Part shown: piece after piece, positions 46,001-54,675 of the stretch | Numbering within the stretch: the stretch's first letter is position 1 | Layout: every line of letters starts with the position of its first letter | Origin: DAISJI01 sp964559835 | Lineage (GTDB): Bacteria; Acidobacteriota; Terriglobia; Terriglobales; Acidobacteriaceae | Length of the DNA: 64,000 bases | NCBI GenBank assembly: GCA_964559835.1 | Contig: CAZLJE010000010.1 | Span: 62,001-126,000, forward strand | Reading direction: 5' to 3' | The notes under the pieces: generated by a model | Seen by the model: the letters and a program-made list of their open reading frames with translations, nothing else | What the model was told of the DNA's origin: nothing | The model's database searches: none | Translations under genes and position numbers: made by a program

Positions 46001-47381
46001 AGTCCGCTGGCTGGAAGCCATGCACGGCGCCGGTCTCTACCGCGATAACCTCGAGTACCCGCACCTGGCCAAGCTCTCCATGGAATTCGAGCTGCCCCTG
46101 GAACTCGGCGCCCCGGAGCACGCCAAGGCCGACGTCGTCAGCGTCGCCTGGGTCGTGCAGCCGCCCGCCACCAAACGCCCCATGATCGCCGATGTCACCC
46201 CCGCGCCGGTCGGGGCCGATGGCAAATTTGTGTCGTGGGACGAGCCTATCGGCACCGGCGGCAGTGAGCGCCTGCTTGCCCGCCTCGCCAAGTACCCCGG
46301 CGTCGACGTCTACTGGATGGGACGCAGCTATCTCGGCCAGAACATCTGGGCCGCCGACGTCATGGAACCCTCCCCCTCCCAGATGCGCTCGATGGCCAAG
46401 GAAACGACCTTGAAGGCCGCCATCATTTACTCCGGCCGCCAGCACGCCAATGAGGTCTCCAGCACCAGCCACATCCTTAAGCTCGCCGAGCAACTGGTAA
46501 CCGACCCCGCCACCCGAGACGAGCTCAAACAAGTAAATGTTGTCTTGCACCCGATTACCAATCCGGACGGCACCGATCTGGCGATGGATCTGGCCAAGAT
46601 CACGCCGGAAAACATGCTTCATCCCGGATATCACGCCTCCCTCACCGCTGACATGGTGACTGCCCAGTGGGATGAGGACCCCATTTATCCGGAGTCCCGC
46701 ACCCGCCGCCAATTGTGGGAAGCGTGGCTGCCCGACGCCTTCCTGAACCCGCACGGCTACCCGTCCCACGAGTGGGTGCAGCCCTTCTCCGAATACGCGG
46801 CGTGGGTCATCAACCGCTACGGCGCCGAAAACGGGCGTGCCTGGTGGATCGCGCGCGGCTGGTTTACCAGCTTGAACTACCTGCGCGACGAGGAGCATCC
46901 CCACAGCATGGATGTCACCTACGCGCTGCGCGACCACATCGCCGCTGCCATGGCCAAAGCGCCTGGCGTGCTGGAGATGAATAAGGTCATGAACGCCCGC
47001 TACGAACGCTTCGGCCAGAAGTGGGACGAGAAGGCCTTCCAGCAGCCGATTTTTCATGGCGTGCGCGTGTACATGGCCCTCAAGGGTGAGAAGCCGAGCC
47101 CGCGTTCGCCCAGCTTCCTCGCCCGGTTCCCCGACGTCACCTGGGACGACGGTTACACCGAAGCTCCCGACGAGACCGCCCACGGCGACTGGTTGCATCT
47201 GGTCGCCTCGGCCGGCCTCGCCTTCGACCGCACGCACCTGGACTATCTTGCCGGCGCCAAGTTCAAGATCAAGCGCACGCAGAAGGAATTCTTCAACGGC
47301 GTGAACTGGAAGGTTGACCGCGAACGTCCCGTCCTTCCCGGGAAGCCGCCTGCGCCCGCCGACATGGAGGTCGCCGAGTAG
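43032..47381 (+). CDS. Very large exported M14-family metallocarboxypeptidase
   Basis: 1449 residues, several times longer than a plain M14 enzyme. The signal peptide ends near CWAALP. The C-terminal third carries the zinc carboxypeptidase site: His1138 and Glu1141 in SGRQHANEVSS, HPITNPDGTD, and third ligand His1241 in NPHGYPSHEW. The N-terminal part contains an internal duplication (two segments with AARIGYETAGMTLPI and AARIGLETTGITLPL) of unknown function. ATG 43032 has GGAG seven bases upstream; the frame is open to 42966 without a signal peptide. It likely trims peptides or amide-linked polymers outside the cytoplasm before uptake. Confidence 0.87.
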   Translation: MRRFHVLLPLFLIIGSCWAALPPASKPASTASRLENTFAGGWIVQDSNGDGVNDVVHAQLVVPSQPSAVENAAAADVAARIGYETAGMTLPIVFTAADASPTGKNFEVSPKIWIGINAVPADEAKRLPSIATQLASGEGGWFAVGSNLAIIGSDPVGLLTAAAAYASRAPYQWTVQGDKIEAIAKTINEALQNRHVDAKVELAGITYVDGQSGIRRAVLQVTGSADLGDVRKALSGEEKPVRFGAVHELYFIASTGTPLSVFNPSPITTAPLPTAPEAAGEQLKLVDLGALYTIKGLLGGSPKKPIPSSVAAQLYVPAGPAGVAMANLAARIGLETTGITLPLAFPADGVSSAQVHSSIVLAGDSLLSRHVTDLLTAAPGSDLDKAGLTQVGAKLDNTQAPALAPGEGELRVVDGAFGKNAAIIARGDAEGSAAAVSYAASHLPNLWEYGKQYESTDEMRYDLHRFFSLRSGVGQASAAMYHLDRWMTRLAGEKEHPNHYSEVEADVYVDKADPGLDAFVKRTVEQRLKAAKVTVHVGSLHAGMKCCDSDPDLHYRDVSGRPFHQAKPTFAEDLTIPWEGTRLIAAVKKALAQSKPGDAFNIEARVSEGPEQRDKLSGQIRAMMQSAGADMDKSHIVVLCAYKQGYSWIMDQVAPDLLKLTPAPARVVISFAPYRDKDRMSAMGSPSRWVQELYPVDEVLAKTLGMRLDKIELAKLADESGPTYRVAAYSDAGAQVYTKDFKVSAVMRPYSPTFPNYDRVTVETGWLHAEDNGRVVADERIATDLEEFWDHYQNETLPRIYKYIVAQNDGKPRQEYQPLFDTLKISFHMSEPDYDIGLDQERISSLEALQEDTLFSTENFFYLLGSSESNGIMDYMGRVIPVAYPTRDGQDGTVRIEFYAKDVAHPLVRLRYKKDGATAFDELERDLPAVSVGSPRLIAARVQAGQPEVKDLTWRLLADARNDDFQQWKKVAAEERIERSMLSVEQAQGEVRWLEAMHGAGLYRDNLEYPHLAKLSMEFELPLELGAPEHAKADVVSVAWVVQPPATKRPMIADVTPAPVGADGKFVSWDEPIGTGGSERLLARLAKYPGVDVYWMGRSYLGQNIWAADVMEPSPSQMRSMAKETTLKAAIIYSGRQHANEVSSTSHILKLAEQLVTDPATRDELKQVNVVLHPITNPDGTDLAMDLAKITPENMLHPGYHASLTADMVTAQWDEDPIYPESRTRRQLWEAWLPDAFLNPHGYPSHEWVQPFSEYAAWVINRYGAENGRAWWIARGWFTSLNYLRDEEHPHSMDVTYALRDHIAAAMAKAPGVLEMNKVMNARYERFGQKWDEKAFQQPIFHGVRVYMALKGEKPSPRSPSFLARFPDVTWDDGYTEAPDETAHGDWLHLVASAGLAFDRTHLDYLAGAKFKIKRTQKEFFNGVNWKVDRERPVLPGKPPAPADMEVAE

Positions 47382-47385
47382 GATG

Positions 47386-47524
47386 GTGAGTGCTGAGTGC
47401 TCAGTGCTGAGTAAAACGGTCCATCAGTCGCTCAGTCTGTCAGTCCTTTCGAACTTAAATGACTGAGCGACTGAAAGACTGATCGACCGCCTCAGCTAAG
47501 CGCTCGGCACTAAGCACTCGGCAC
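47386..47524. repeat. Nested inverted repeats with repeated GTGCTGAGT units
   Basis: Inner arms TCAGTCGCTCAGTC (47424-47437) and GACTGAGCGACTGA (47461-47474) are perfect reverse complements. The outer part has GAGTGCTGAGTGCT near 47388 mirrored by AGCACTCGGCAC near 47513 with few mismatches. The whole spacer between the M14 and MFS genes could fold into one long hairpin; perhaps a REP-like element or mRNA stabiliser. Confidence 0.7.
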
Positions 47525-47546
47525 GAGTGTCGAGTCTAGGAGAAAC

Positions 47547-48794
47547 GTGTTGGGACCTACTAGCGCCGCGACCTCGGCGAATCCGCGCACTCGCTTCTTC
47601 TTCGACGCTACGCCGCAGCAGAAGCGCGCCCTCCTCGCCGCCTCCCTCGGCTGGATGCTCGACAGCATGGACGTCATGCTCTATGCGCTGGTCGTCGTTC
47701 AGCTTCAGCGCGAGCTGCACATGAGCGGCGCCGTCGCCGGGCTGCTGATGTCCATCACCCTGGTCTCGGCCGCAATCGGTGGCATCACCTTCGGATGGCT
47801 GGCCGACCGCATTGGGCGCGCGCGCTTGCTCATGGCCAGCATCCTCGTTTATTCCATCTTCACCGGCCTGAGCGGCTTCGTCCACACTGTCGGCCAGCTC
47901 GCCGTCTGCCGGCTCTTTCTGGGCTTGGGCATGGGCGGCGAATGGGCCACCGGCGCCGCTCTGGTCGCCGAAACCTGGCCCGACGAGCATCGCGGCAAAG
48001 CGCTCGGCCTGGTGCAGAGTTCCTGGGCGATCGGTTACGCGTTCGGCGCCGCCATTACCGCCATCGTTATGCCGCGCTTCGGATGGCGCGCCGTGTTCTT
48101 TGTCGGCGTCGTGCCGGCGCTGATCACGCTGTGGATCCAGAAGCGCGTCGAGGAGCCCGCGATCTGGCGCGAGCGCAAGCGTCCGGCGCCCATCAGCACC
48201 ATCTTTAAGGGCAAACTTCGCCGTCGAACGATTGTCGCCACCGCCATGAACACCGCGACGCTATTTGCGTGGTGGGGCCTGTTCTTCTGGATTCCGGCAT
48301 TCCTCTCGATGCCGGTCAGCCGCGGCGGACGCGGGATGAGCATCGTGCAAACTTCCACCTGGACGATTCTCATGCAGGTGGGGACGTTTGCCGGGTATGT
48401 CAGCTTCGGCTTTCTTGCCGACTGGCTCGGCCGCAAGCGCGTCTACATCGGTTTTCTTCTGGTCGCGGCCGGCATGGTGCTCATCTATGCCAACGCGCAG
48501 AGGTCGCTCGCGCTTCTCCTGCTCGGTCCGGTGCTGGGCTTCTTCGGCTCGGGCTATTTCAGCGGCTTCAGCGTCATCGCCAGCGAGCTGTTTCCCACCG
48601 CGGTGCGCGGCATGGCCATGGGATTCGCCTACAACCTGGGCAGGATCGTGAGCGCCGCCGCGCCGTACACCATCGGCCGCATGTCGCAGACCTATGGGTT
48701 GGGCATGGCGTTTTCCATCACCGCAGCGGCATTCGCGCTGGCCGCCGCCCTCGCCACCGGCATCGAAGAAACCCGCGGCACGGCGCTACAATAA
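47547..48794 (+). CDS. MFS transporter, AAHS-like
   Basis: Inner-membrane proton-coupled permease of 415 residues with about 12 helices. The N-terminal helix has the LGWMLDSMDVMLYALVV pattern of aromatic/sialic-acid-type MFS members. The loop 2-3 motif is GWLADRIGRARLL, the fourth helix has RLFLGLGMGGEW, and loop 8-9 has GFLADWLGRKRVY. GTG 47547 has AGGAG six bases upstream. As last gene of the receptor/DUF2891/M14 group it probably takes the released product across the inner membrane to HyuAB. Substrate inferred only from context. Confidence 0.88.
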   Translation: MLGPTSAATSANPRTRFFFDATPQQKRALLAASLGWMLDSMDVMLYALVVVQLQRELHMSGAVAGLLMSITLVSAAIGGITFGWLADRIGRARLLMASILVYSIFTGLSGFVHTVGQLAVCRLFLGLGMGGEWATGAALVAETWPDEHRGKALGLVQSSWAIGYAFGAAITAIVMPRFGWRAVFFVGVVPALITLWIQKRVEEPAIWRERKRPAPISTIFKGKLRRRTIVATAMNTATLFAWWGLFFWIPAFLSMPVSRGGRGMSIVQTSTWTILMQVGTFAGYVSFGFLADWLGRKRVYIGFLLVAAGMVLIYANAQRSLALLLLGPVLGFFGSGYFSGFSVIASELFPTAVRGMAMGFAYNLGRIVSAAAPYTIGRMSQTYGLGMAFSITAAAFALAAALATGIEETRGTALQ

Positions 48795-49347
48795 GTGAAA
48801 TTGTCGGGATCTCTTAAACCGCCGCCGAACCCTGCCGCATTCACGTAAGTTTGACGCGGCTACGGCGAATTCCTAAAGGGGGAGTGTTTAGACATCCTCA
48901 GACAACATAAGTGGCCGGAGTCCCGGTTCCAGCCGGGCGTAATCGAGAATTCCCAAGATTTCGCGAACTGCTGGAGCATGAGATAGGTTGACCTTCATGT
49001 CCAGGGATGGCTATGCTGGCTCGCCAGAGAACATCGATTCCGTCACATTGTATGACCCGCGCAGCGCCTTGCGCAGGCCGGTACAAGATCGGTGCCACAC
49101 CCTATCGCCATCAACTGCCGAATCGTCGGCAGTTTCCCATACCTGCCGAACCTGGAGCCGTCGTGGCTCAAAATCCGCAACCAATCCTATTCGGTGTGGA
49201 GAGGACGCGAGGAGTTATTCGAGCGTGAGCGCAAAACACCCATATCGTAAGCTTCCGCTTTTCATTTGCCCCCCGCCGCGAATAAAGAGCGCACACTCGT
49301 GTGAATCTGCTAGATCAACTTTACGAGTATTGTGAGACTCAAACCAA
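48795..49347. other. Intergenic region, no recognised gene
   Basis: Between the MFS gene and the 3' end of the third receptor. A 36-codon minus-strand frame (48888-48998, beginning MKVNLSHAPAVREILGILDY) looks coding-like but matches nothing I know and has only a weak ribosome-binding site. Otherwise nothing is visible. Confidence 0.4.
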
Positions 49348-49371
49348 CGCCCCCGGATTGCTCCGGGGGCG
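49348..49371 (-). terminator. Hairpin after the third receptor gene
   Basis: CGCCCCCGGA and TCCGGGGGCG pair perfectly around a four-base loop, 25 bases after the receptor stop. On the minus strand it is followed only by TTGGTTTG, so the U tract is weak. Confidence 0.55.
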
Positions 49372-49395
49372 GAGTGCATATCTGCTAACTCGGCG

Positions 49396-52300
49396 TTAGA
49401 AGCTGAGCTTGAGGCCCAACTGGATAACTCGGCTGGGTTCGCCAATGGGGTTGACCTGCGAACTGCTCTGGACCGCTGCGGTAGTGCAGCAGACAGTTCC
49501 AAAGTTTGAACTCGTAATGTTCGGAGATCCGACCGAGGCATTGCGTGGATTTTCGAAATTCGGGTGGTTGAGCATGTTGAAGATCTCCGCGCGGAACTGG
49601 AGGACGAAGCGCTCCGTCATCTTGAAGTTCTTCATCAAGCCACCGTCAATGTTCCAGAAATCAGGACCGCGGAACGAGTTGCGGCGCTCGCCCTGCTGTC
49701 CTGCCGCCGGAATACAGAATTTCGTGTTGCCGTTCTTGAACACCTGGCAGTTCAAGTCTGCAACAGTACCAGGCGCGACGCCGGCAGGAGCGGAGACAAA
49801 GCCGCCCGTGTTGTATAGCACCGGACCAAGCACGCCAGCCAGGTTGTAGGTGATGTTTGAGCCCGGCTTGTCGCCCACCAGCACGGCCGTGCTGACGTGC
49901 TGGCTGTTGGTCGTGAACGATCCGGCGTACACGGTGAAGGGTTCGCCCGACTGGTAGTTGAAGATCTGCGTCAGAGCCCATCCGCCGATAATTTGATTCA
50001 GCCATCCGGGAGCGCTGTCGGCGAACTTCTTGCCGGGACCGACCGGCAACTCGTAGTACATGCTGCCCACTAGGACGTGCTTGTTGTCGAAGTCGGAGAC
50101 GGCGCGGTCAAGGCGGAAGTTATGGATGTCGGTCGGAGTAGCACTGCCGGTGGTGCTCAAACCACCGCCCGTGCTGGCGCCGGTCGGGTCTATGGACAGG
50201 TCGTCGATCGACTTGCTGAAGGTGTATGAAAGGCCGAAGGTCAGGCCTTGTTCGAAACGACGGCGCGCTGACACGATCAGCCCGTGGTAGTACGAGTCAC
50301 CGCCGGAATCCTGATAGAAGATCTGCGTGAACTGGGGATTGGGGCGGAAATAGGTGAGCGGGAAAGCCGCCTTACGCTGCGGGTCATTGGAGGCGAGTGC
50401 GTCCATACGAGCGGCAAGGTTGCCGATGTTGTTCAGGGTGAAGTCAGAGACTGAGGAACTGCTGTTGAGGAATGTGTTGTTAACGAGCGTCAGCAGCATC
50501 GTCGGGCTGGCACCGGCGGCCGGGCACAACGAACCCGAGCTGGGTTTCGTCCCGTCCGGGTTGCAGCCGGCGAGCACGTTGGCATGAGCGATGTTGAACG
50601 AGTCGAGTAGGCCGGGGTGCGCGAGCGGATTGATCTGGTTGGCATCGTAACCGCGGTAGAGGTGCGTACCGCGCTTTCCGACATAGCCAACCTCGGCGAC
50701 GATCTGGAGAGGCAACTCGCGCTGGATCGACAGGCTCCACTCGTGGACTGAGGGGTTCTTCAGGTTGGGGTCGAAGGCGCCGACGCTGGGAGCGGTGCCG
50801 CGAGGCTGAACCGGTTGTGATAAGGCCGCCGAAGGTGTACTCGTCGGCGAGGGAACGTCCTGCGGGAAGCTGGATAGGCGATTCGTCATCCCTGACGGGG
50901 CGACGCATCCGGCCGCGGTGCTAACCGTGCCAGCCGTGCTGATGTTGTTGTTGCATCCCAGCATGAACCCAGGAACCTTACCCGCCATCGCGGTTACCTG
51001 GAACGTGGAGATGGTGTCGAACAGCCATGAGTAGCCGGCGCGGATCGATGTCTTGTTATTCGGCGACCAGGCGATGCCGAGCCGCGGACCGATCGACCCG
51101 ATGTTGTTATTGTTGAACCAGCGGTCAGCCTTCACAAAATTGACGGGTCCCTGCGAGCCATCGATGCGCTTCTCGGGGACGAGGCTCTCTTTTGCGTCAA
51201 ACGGCGCCGGATTGTACTCCCAGCGTAGGCCGGCGTTGACAGTCAGGTTCTGACGTATTTTCCACTCGTCCTGGATGTAGGAGTCGTACTGGTGCGCACG
51301 GGTGTAAACCGTCGCGTACGGCGTGGAGACGTACGAATTATTGGCGAAGTCGGCGACGAAGCTCTTGCGAAGCGACGAAGGAACACCGGCCAGCTCGTCG
51401 ATCGCCTGGTTGAGGTTGTTCAGATCGGTCGAGTTGATGCCGAGATTTGAGGCGCTGATGACATTGCTGCCGGTACACGGACCGTTGCAGAAGTTGGCCA
51501 GGCGGCTCGATCGGCTGAACAGGATGCCGGGCGCGGTGATGGTGCTGCCGAAGAAGCCGCGGGCGTCGTTGTGGTAGTACAACCGGAAGTTAACGCCGGC
51601 GTGAAAAGTGTGCGCACCGTGGGTCCAGCTGATGTTGTCGATGAACTGAGGCACGGTCACTGCGCGCTGCGTTTTCGGTGAGACGCAGCCAGGCGGGGTC
51701 ATCAGCGTCGTCGAGCCGTAGACGCAATCGTCGCCATAGGGCGGGTTCTTTGTCAGATCGCCGAAGGCGGGATTCGATTCGCCAAAGGTGAAGGCGAAGG
51801 CGAAGCGATTGAAGCCCATGGTGAATTCGTTCACCAGGTTGGGCGTGAAGGTGTGGCGATAGCTGACGGCCAGGTTGCGTCCGATGCGAAGCGCTTCGCC
51901 AAGTGGGGCGAAGCCGGGGTACACCTCAGGACGAGCGTTGAGGAAGTCGCCTTCCGTGGTGTTGAAGTGGTTCTGCAGCCAGTGGCCGAAGATGTTGTCG
52001 TTCGGACCGAAGGTGTGGTCGATACGGACGAGGTAGTTCGGGCCAGTGAATTTCGTCGGCGGGTTCCAGTTGTATCCGGCGAAATTGAGGCCGTCACCGG
52101 CAGCGCCATTGTAGAAGTTCGGCAGTGGGAGGCTGTTGGCGAGCGCCAGCATCTTCGCATCCGGACCGAGGCCGGCGGGATCGTTCGCCCCGTTTATGTT
52201 GTAGCTGGCGATGCAATTGGTGCTCGTTGGACTCGCGCAGGGAACGACGCCGGTGACGAGGTTGCCGCTCGCGTCGACAAGGCGCGGATCGTTCTTGGTC

Positions 52301-53325
52301 AGGCTGACGCCGTTCGCAACAACTGTGCCTTTGACGTAACGAAAGATGCCGTTGCGGAGCGTGGGAGTGTAGGTGGTCGGGATCCCGAAGAACGACGCGA
52401 TCGGCGCGCTTTCTTTGATGATGTTGTGCTGGAAGCTGCCGAACCAGAACGTCTTGTTCTTGATGAGCGGTCCGCCGACGTCGAAGCCGAACTGGTTCAT
52501 GTTGAGCTTCGGCAAGTGTATGTGCTGGGCCGTGTTGTACCACTCATTCGAGTTCAGCGCGTTGTTGCGGAGGAATTCGTACACATCGCCATGGACGCCG
52601 TTGCTGCCGGGCTTGGTGGCGATCATGACGTTGGCGCCGGAGTTGCGGCCTGTCTCGGCGGTGGCGCCGAGGGTCACGGTGCGGAATTCCTGGACATTGT
52701 CGGGATTGAGGCGCTGGATATTCGACTGCGGGTTGGGGACGCTGGACTCGTTGGCGTCGATGCCATCGATAGTTACGTTGTGAGCCCGGTCGCGCGAACC
52801 GAAGACGTGAGTGCCCGATCCGGAGGAGCCACTGGGGCGCTGAACGACTCCGGGCTCAAGGGTAAGGAGCGTGAGCGGATTGCGTCCGTTGAGCGGCAGG
52901 TTTTTCACTTGTTTTTCAGTGATCAGATCGCTGATGGTGGCGTTGGTCGTCTCGACGCGCTCGTAGTTGGATTGGACCTCAACGGTGTCGTTGGTGGCGC
53001 CGACGGTCATCGTGGCGTTGACAACGAGCGGCTGTCCGACTGCGAGGACGTTATTGACAGAAGCGAATTTCTGGAACCCGGGGGCACTAACGGTGACCGA
53101 ATAACGGCCGGGTATGACAGACGGGATCGTGTATTTGCCTGCGTCGGAGGTGGTGGCCTGGTACGTCTGGCCGGTGGATTCGTTCTTCACTTCGACCTTG
53201 GCATTGGCGACGACGGCACCGGTTGAATCTGTGACGACGCCCGTTACAGATGATGTACTTACCTGCGCGATCGCTAACATACAGCAAACGAGAGCGAATA
53301 TCAGACATACTGCTGCGTTGCGCAT
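49396..53325 (-). CDS. Oar-like TonB-dependent outer-membrane receptor (largest)
   Basis: 1309 residues. The signal peptide ends at LAIAQ; the carboxypeptidase-regulatory domain (VTGVVTDSTGAVVANAKVEV) spans about 25-110. The plug has LPLNGRNPLTLLTLEPGVV and the Gly/Ser-rich GSSGSGTHVFGSRDRAHNV loop; the barrel ends in GLKLSF. Pairs of Cys residues in barrel loops (CFxxC-like, DDCVYGSTTLMTPPGC) could form disulfides. GGAGG precedes ATG. It has no obvious partner genes: the flanks are the hairpin and a tRNA. Substrate unknown. Confidence 0.93.
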   Translation of the reverse strand: MRNAAVCLIFALVCCMLAIAQVSTSSVTGVVTDSTGAVVANAKVEVKNESTGQTYQATTSDAGKYTIPSVIPGRYSVTVSAPGFQKFASVNNVLAVGQPLVVNATMTVGATNDTVEVQSNYERVETTNATISDLITEKQVKNLPLNGRNPLTLLTLEPGVVQRPSGSSGSGTHVFGSRDRAHNVTIDGIDANESSVPNPQSNIQRLNPDNVQEFRTVTLGATAETGRNSGANVMIATKPGSNGVHGDVYEFLRNNALNSNEWYNTAQHIHLPKLNMNQFGFDVGGPLIKNKTFWFGSFQHNIIKESAPIASFFGIPTTYTPTLRNGIFRYVKGTVVANGVSLTKNDPRLVDASGNLVTGVVPCASPTSTNCIASYNINGANDPAGLGPDAKMLALANSLPLPNFYNGAAGDGLNFAGYNWNPPTKFTGPNYLVRIDHTFGPNDNIFGHWLQNHFNTTEGDFLNARPEVYPGFAPLGEALRIGRNLAVSYRHTFTPNLVNEFTMGFNRFAFAFTFGESNPAFGDLTKNPPYGDDCVYGSTTLMTPPGCVSPKTQRAVTVPQFIDNISWTHGAHTFHAGVNFRLYYHNDARGFFGSTITAPGILFSRSSRLANFCNGPCTGSNVISASNLGINSTDLNNLNQAIDELAGVPSSLRKSFVADFANNSYVSTPYATVYTRAHQYDSYIQDEWKIRQNLTVNAGLRWEYNPAPFDAKESLVPEKRIDGSQGPVNFVKADRWFNNNNIGSIGPRLGIAWSPNNKTSIRAGYSWLFDTISTFQVTAMAGKVPGFMLGCNNNISTAGTVSTAAGCVAPSGMTNRLSSFPQDVPSPTSTPSAALSQPVQPRGTAPSVGAFDPNLKNPSVHEWSLSIQRELPLQIVAEVGYVGKRGTHLYRGYDANQINPLAHPGLLDSFNIAHANVLAGCNPDGTKPSSGSLCPAAGASPTMLLTLVNNTFLNSSSSVSDFTLNNIGNLAARMDALASNDPQRKAAFPLTYFRPNPQFTQIFYQDSGGDSYYHGLIVSARRRFEQGLTFGLSYTFSKSIDDLSIDPTGASTGGGLSTTGSATPTDIHNFRLDRAVSDFDNKHVLVGSMYYELPVGPGKKFADSAPGWLNQIIGGWALTQIFNYQSGEPFTVYAGSFTTNSQHVSTAVLVGDKPGSNITYNLAGVLGPVLYNTGGFVSAPAGVAPGTVADLNCQVFKNGNTKFCIPAAGQQGERRNSFRGPDFWNIDGGLMKNFKMTERFVLQFRAEIFNMLNHPNFENPRNASVGSPNITSSNFGTVCCTTAAVQSSSQVNPIGEPSRVIQLGLKLSF

Positions 53326-53898
53326 AGGAAGCCTCCAGCTTCTGAAAGCAATATCTGAGTCATGCGAAAGACCGGCGCTAATGAATGGAGATCTGCCCCA
53401 CCACAGATTGGTCTAAGCGTTTCGCCTTTAGCTCAGAATTCCGCGAATCATACACAAAGCAAAATTTTGTGCAACTCTTGTTTCCGGGGCTTTGCGGGTT
53501 GGAAACGGCGGAGACCAGATGAACCTGGGTGCGAAGAACAGGAGATGCGCGTACTATCCGCTAAGTTCGGTGCTCTTCCGAGGGGCTTCCTGACGCTGCA
53601 CATAGGAAAAGGTGATAAATCTGCAAGGATCGCAACGGAATCAGCGAACCGTTAATCCCAGGTGGCGGGCAATGCGGAAGTTAGTGAGTTCCGTCACGCC
53701 CTGTAGCATCAAAATCACGGTCCATTTATGGTCCAATAATTGTTTCTGAGCACTCCAAAACTGGCTTTCAGAGCCACCGTATCGCCAGTGTCAATTACGA
53801 CTAAAATCGTTGCTGTCACGGCATTTTCAGGAAGTTTGAGGAACGGACAGGCAGCGAGAGGAGTACGCGGTAATCGAAGGGAAGTGGTTTTTAAGAGC
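53326..53898. other. Upstream region of the third receptor
   Basis: A TATGAT box on the minus strand (53447-53452) may be the receptor's -10 element, with the palindrome CAAAATTTTG just upstream of it. No gene is recognised between here and the tRNA. Confidence 0.4.
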
Positions 53899-53974
53899 GG
53901 GGGCGTAGTCAGCTGGTTAGAACGCCTGCCTGTCACGCAGGAGGCCGCGAGTTCGAGTCCCGTCGCTCTCGCCA
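53899..53974 (+). tRNA. tRNA-Asp (GTC), one base short in the D stem
   Basis: The anticodon arm CCTGC-CTGTCAC-GCAGG gives anticodon GTC, with variable loop AGGCC, T loop TTCGAGT, and acceptor GGGGGCG pairing with CGCTCTC before GCCA. CCA is encoded. The D stem reads GTC against GAAC where GTTC is expected, so one T seems lost and the gene is 76 instead of 77 bases. The T stem has one A-C mismatch and the acceptor two G-U pairs. It may be a weak or dead copy, or hold a sequence error. Confidence 0.8.
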
Positions 53975-54123
53975 ACTTTCGCCGGTTGAGCCATTTGACC
54001 GCGAGAACCGGCCGCCCAATCGTTCGATCCCTGATTTCCGGTTTGGTCGAGTCGCTTCATCGCCCTGTCGCGGGAGGTTACTCGCGGATCAATCAACTAC
54101 GCACGTGAGTTGCCTCAAGCTTG

Positions 54124-54588
54124 CTAAGAATGGCTCTTGTCTTCAGCAAAACTTTCCGCACGCTTACCGATCTTCTTAAGGACCAGTTCAATCTGTTGTA
54201 GCTCTTCTGCAGAGACATCCTGGAAGGCACGTTTGATGAGTGCCGTGTGTCGGCGAAAGAGAGGGACGAACATTCGGCGTCCTTCTTCAGTCAGGGACAC
54301 TGTCCTTACCCGACGATCTTCGCTGCACTCTACCCGGCCGACAAAGCCCTTCTTGTATAGACGATCCACCGCCACGCTGACTGATCCCGGGTTGAGGTAA
54401 ACCTTCGGACCAATGGCATTCACCGGCAGCGGTCCTTTATGTAGCAGTACTTCGAGAACGCGAAAGTCTGACTCTCCCAATCCCTCTTCAAGTAGCGGCG
54501 GCAGGAGATACCGTGACATCGACTGCCAAGCCTTCAGCATGATGAGCCAGGTGTGAAGTGCTTCCGGGGGCTTTTGGCGTTCTTTCAT
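54124..54588 (-). CDS. MarR-family transcriptional regulator
   Basis: 154 residues with a winged helix: DFRVLEVLLHKGPLPVNAIG, NPGSVSVAVDRLYKKGFVGR and the wing SEDRRVRTVSLTEEGRRMF. The frame is open further upstream across the divergent promoter, but ATG 54588 gives the normal MarR N-terminus and leaves room for the operator. It is divergent from a YceI gene, a pairing common in bacteria, and a palindromic site lies between them. It probably represses both genes until a small ligand or oxidant releases it. Confidence 0.9.
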   Translation of the reverse strand: MKERQKPPEALHTWLIMLKAWQSMSRYLLPPLLEEGLGESDFRVLEVLLHKGPLPVNAIGPKVYLNPGSVSVAVDRLYKKGFVGRVECSEDRRVRTVSLTEEGRRMFVPLFRRHTALIKRAFQDVSAEELQQIELVLKKIGKRAESFAEDKSHS

Positions 54589-54606
54589 AAAAATGTGAAT
54601 CTCGTG

Positions 54607-54641
54607 ATTATACTCGACATCAGATATATCGATGTCGATAT
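54607..54641. promoter_or_regulatory. Putative MarR operator and minus-strand -10 box
   Basis: TCGACATC (54614-54621) and GATGTCGA (54631-54638) are perfect inverted arms; they overlap a second pair, ATATCGA-TG-TCGATAT (54626-54641). A perfect TATAAT on the minus strand (54607-54612) abuts them, so a bound regulator would block marR and probably yceI. Confidence 0.6.
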
Positions 54642-54675
54642 GAAATAGATCGATGAAATAAATAAGGAGGCTACC

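Noticed and set aside
42483..47237. A 1584-codon open frame antisense to the M14 peptidase
   Set aside because: Its composition (Gly, Val, Arg, His and Asp rich) is that of the mirror of a GC-rich gene; the plus strand has a signal peptide, ribosome-binding site and catalytic motifs.
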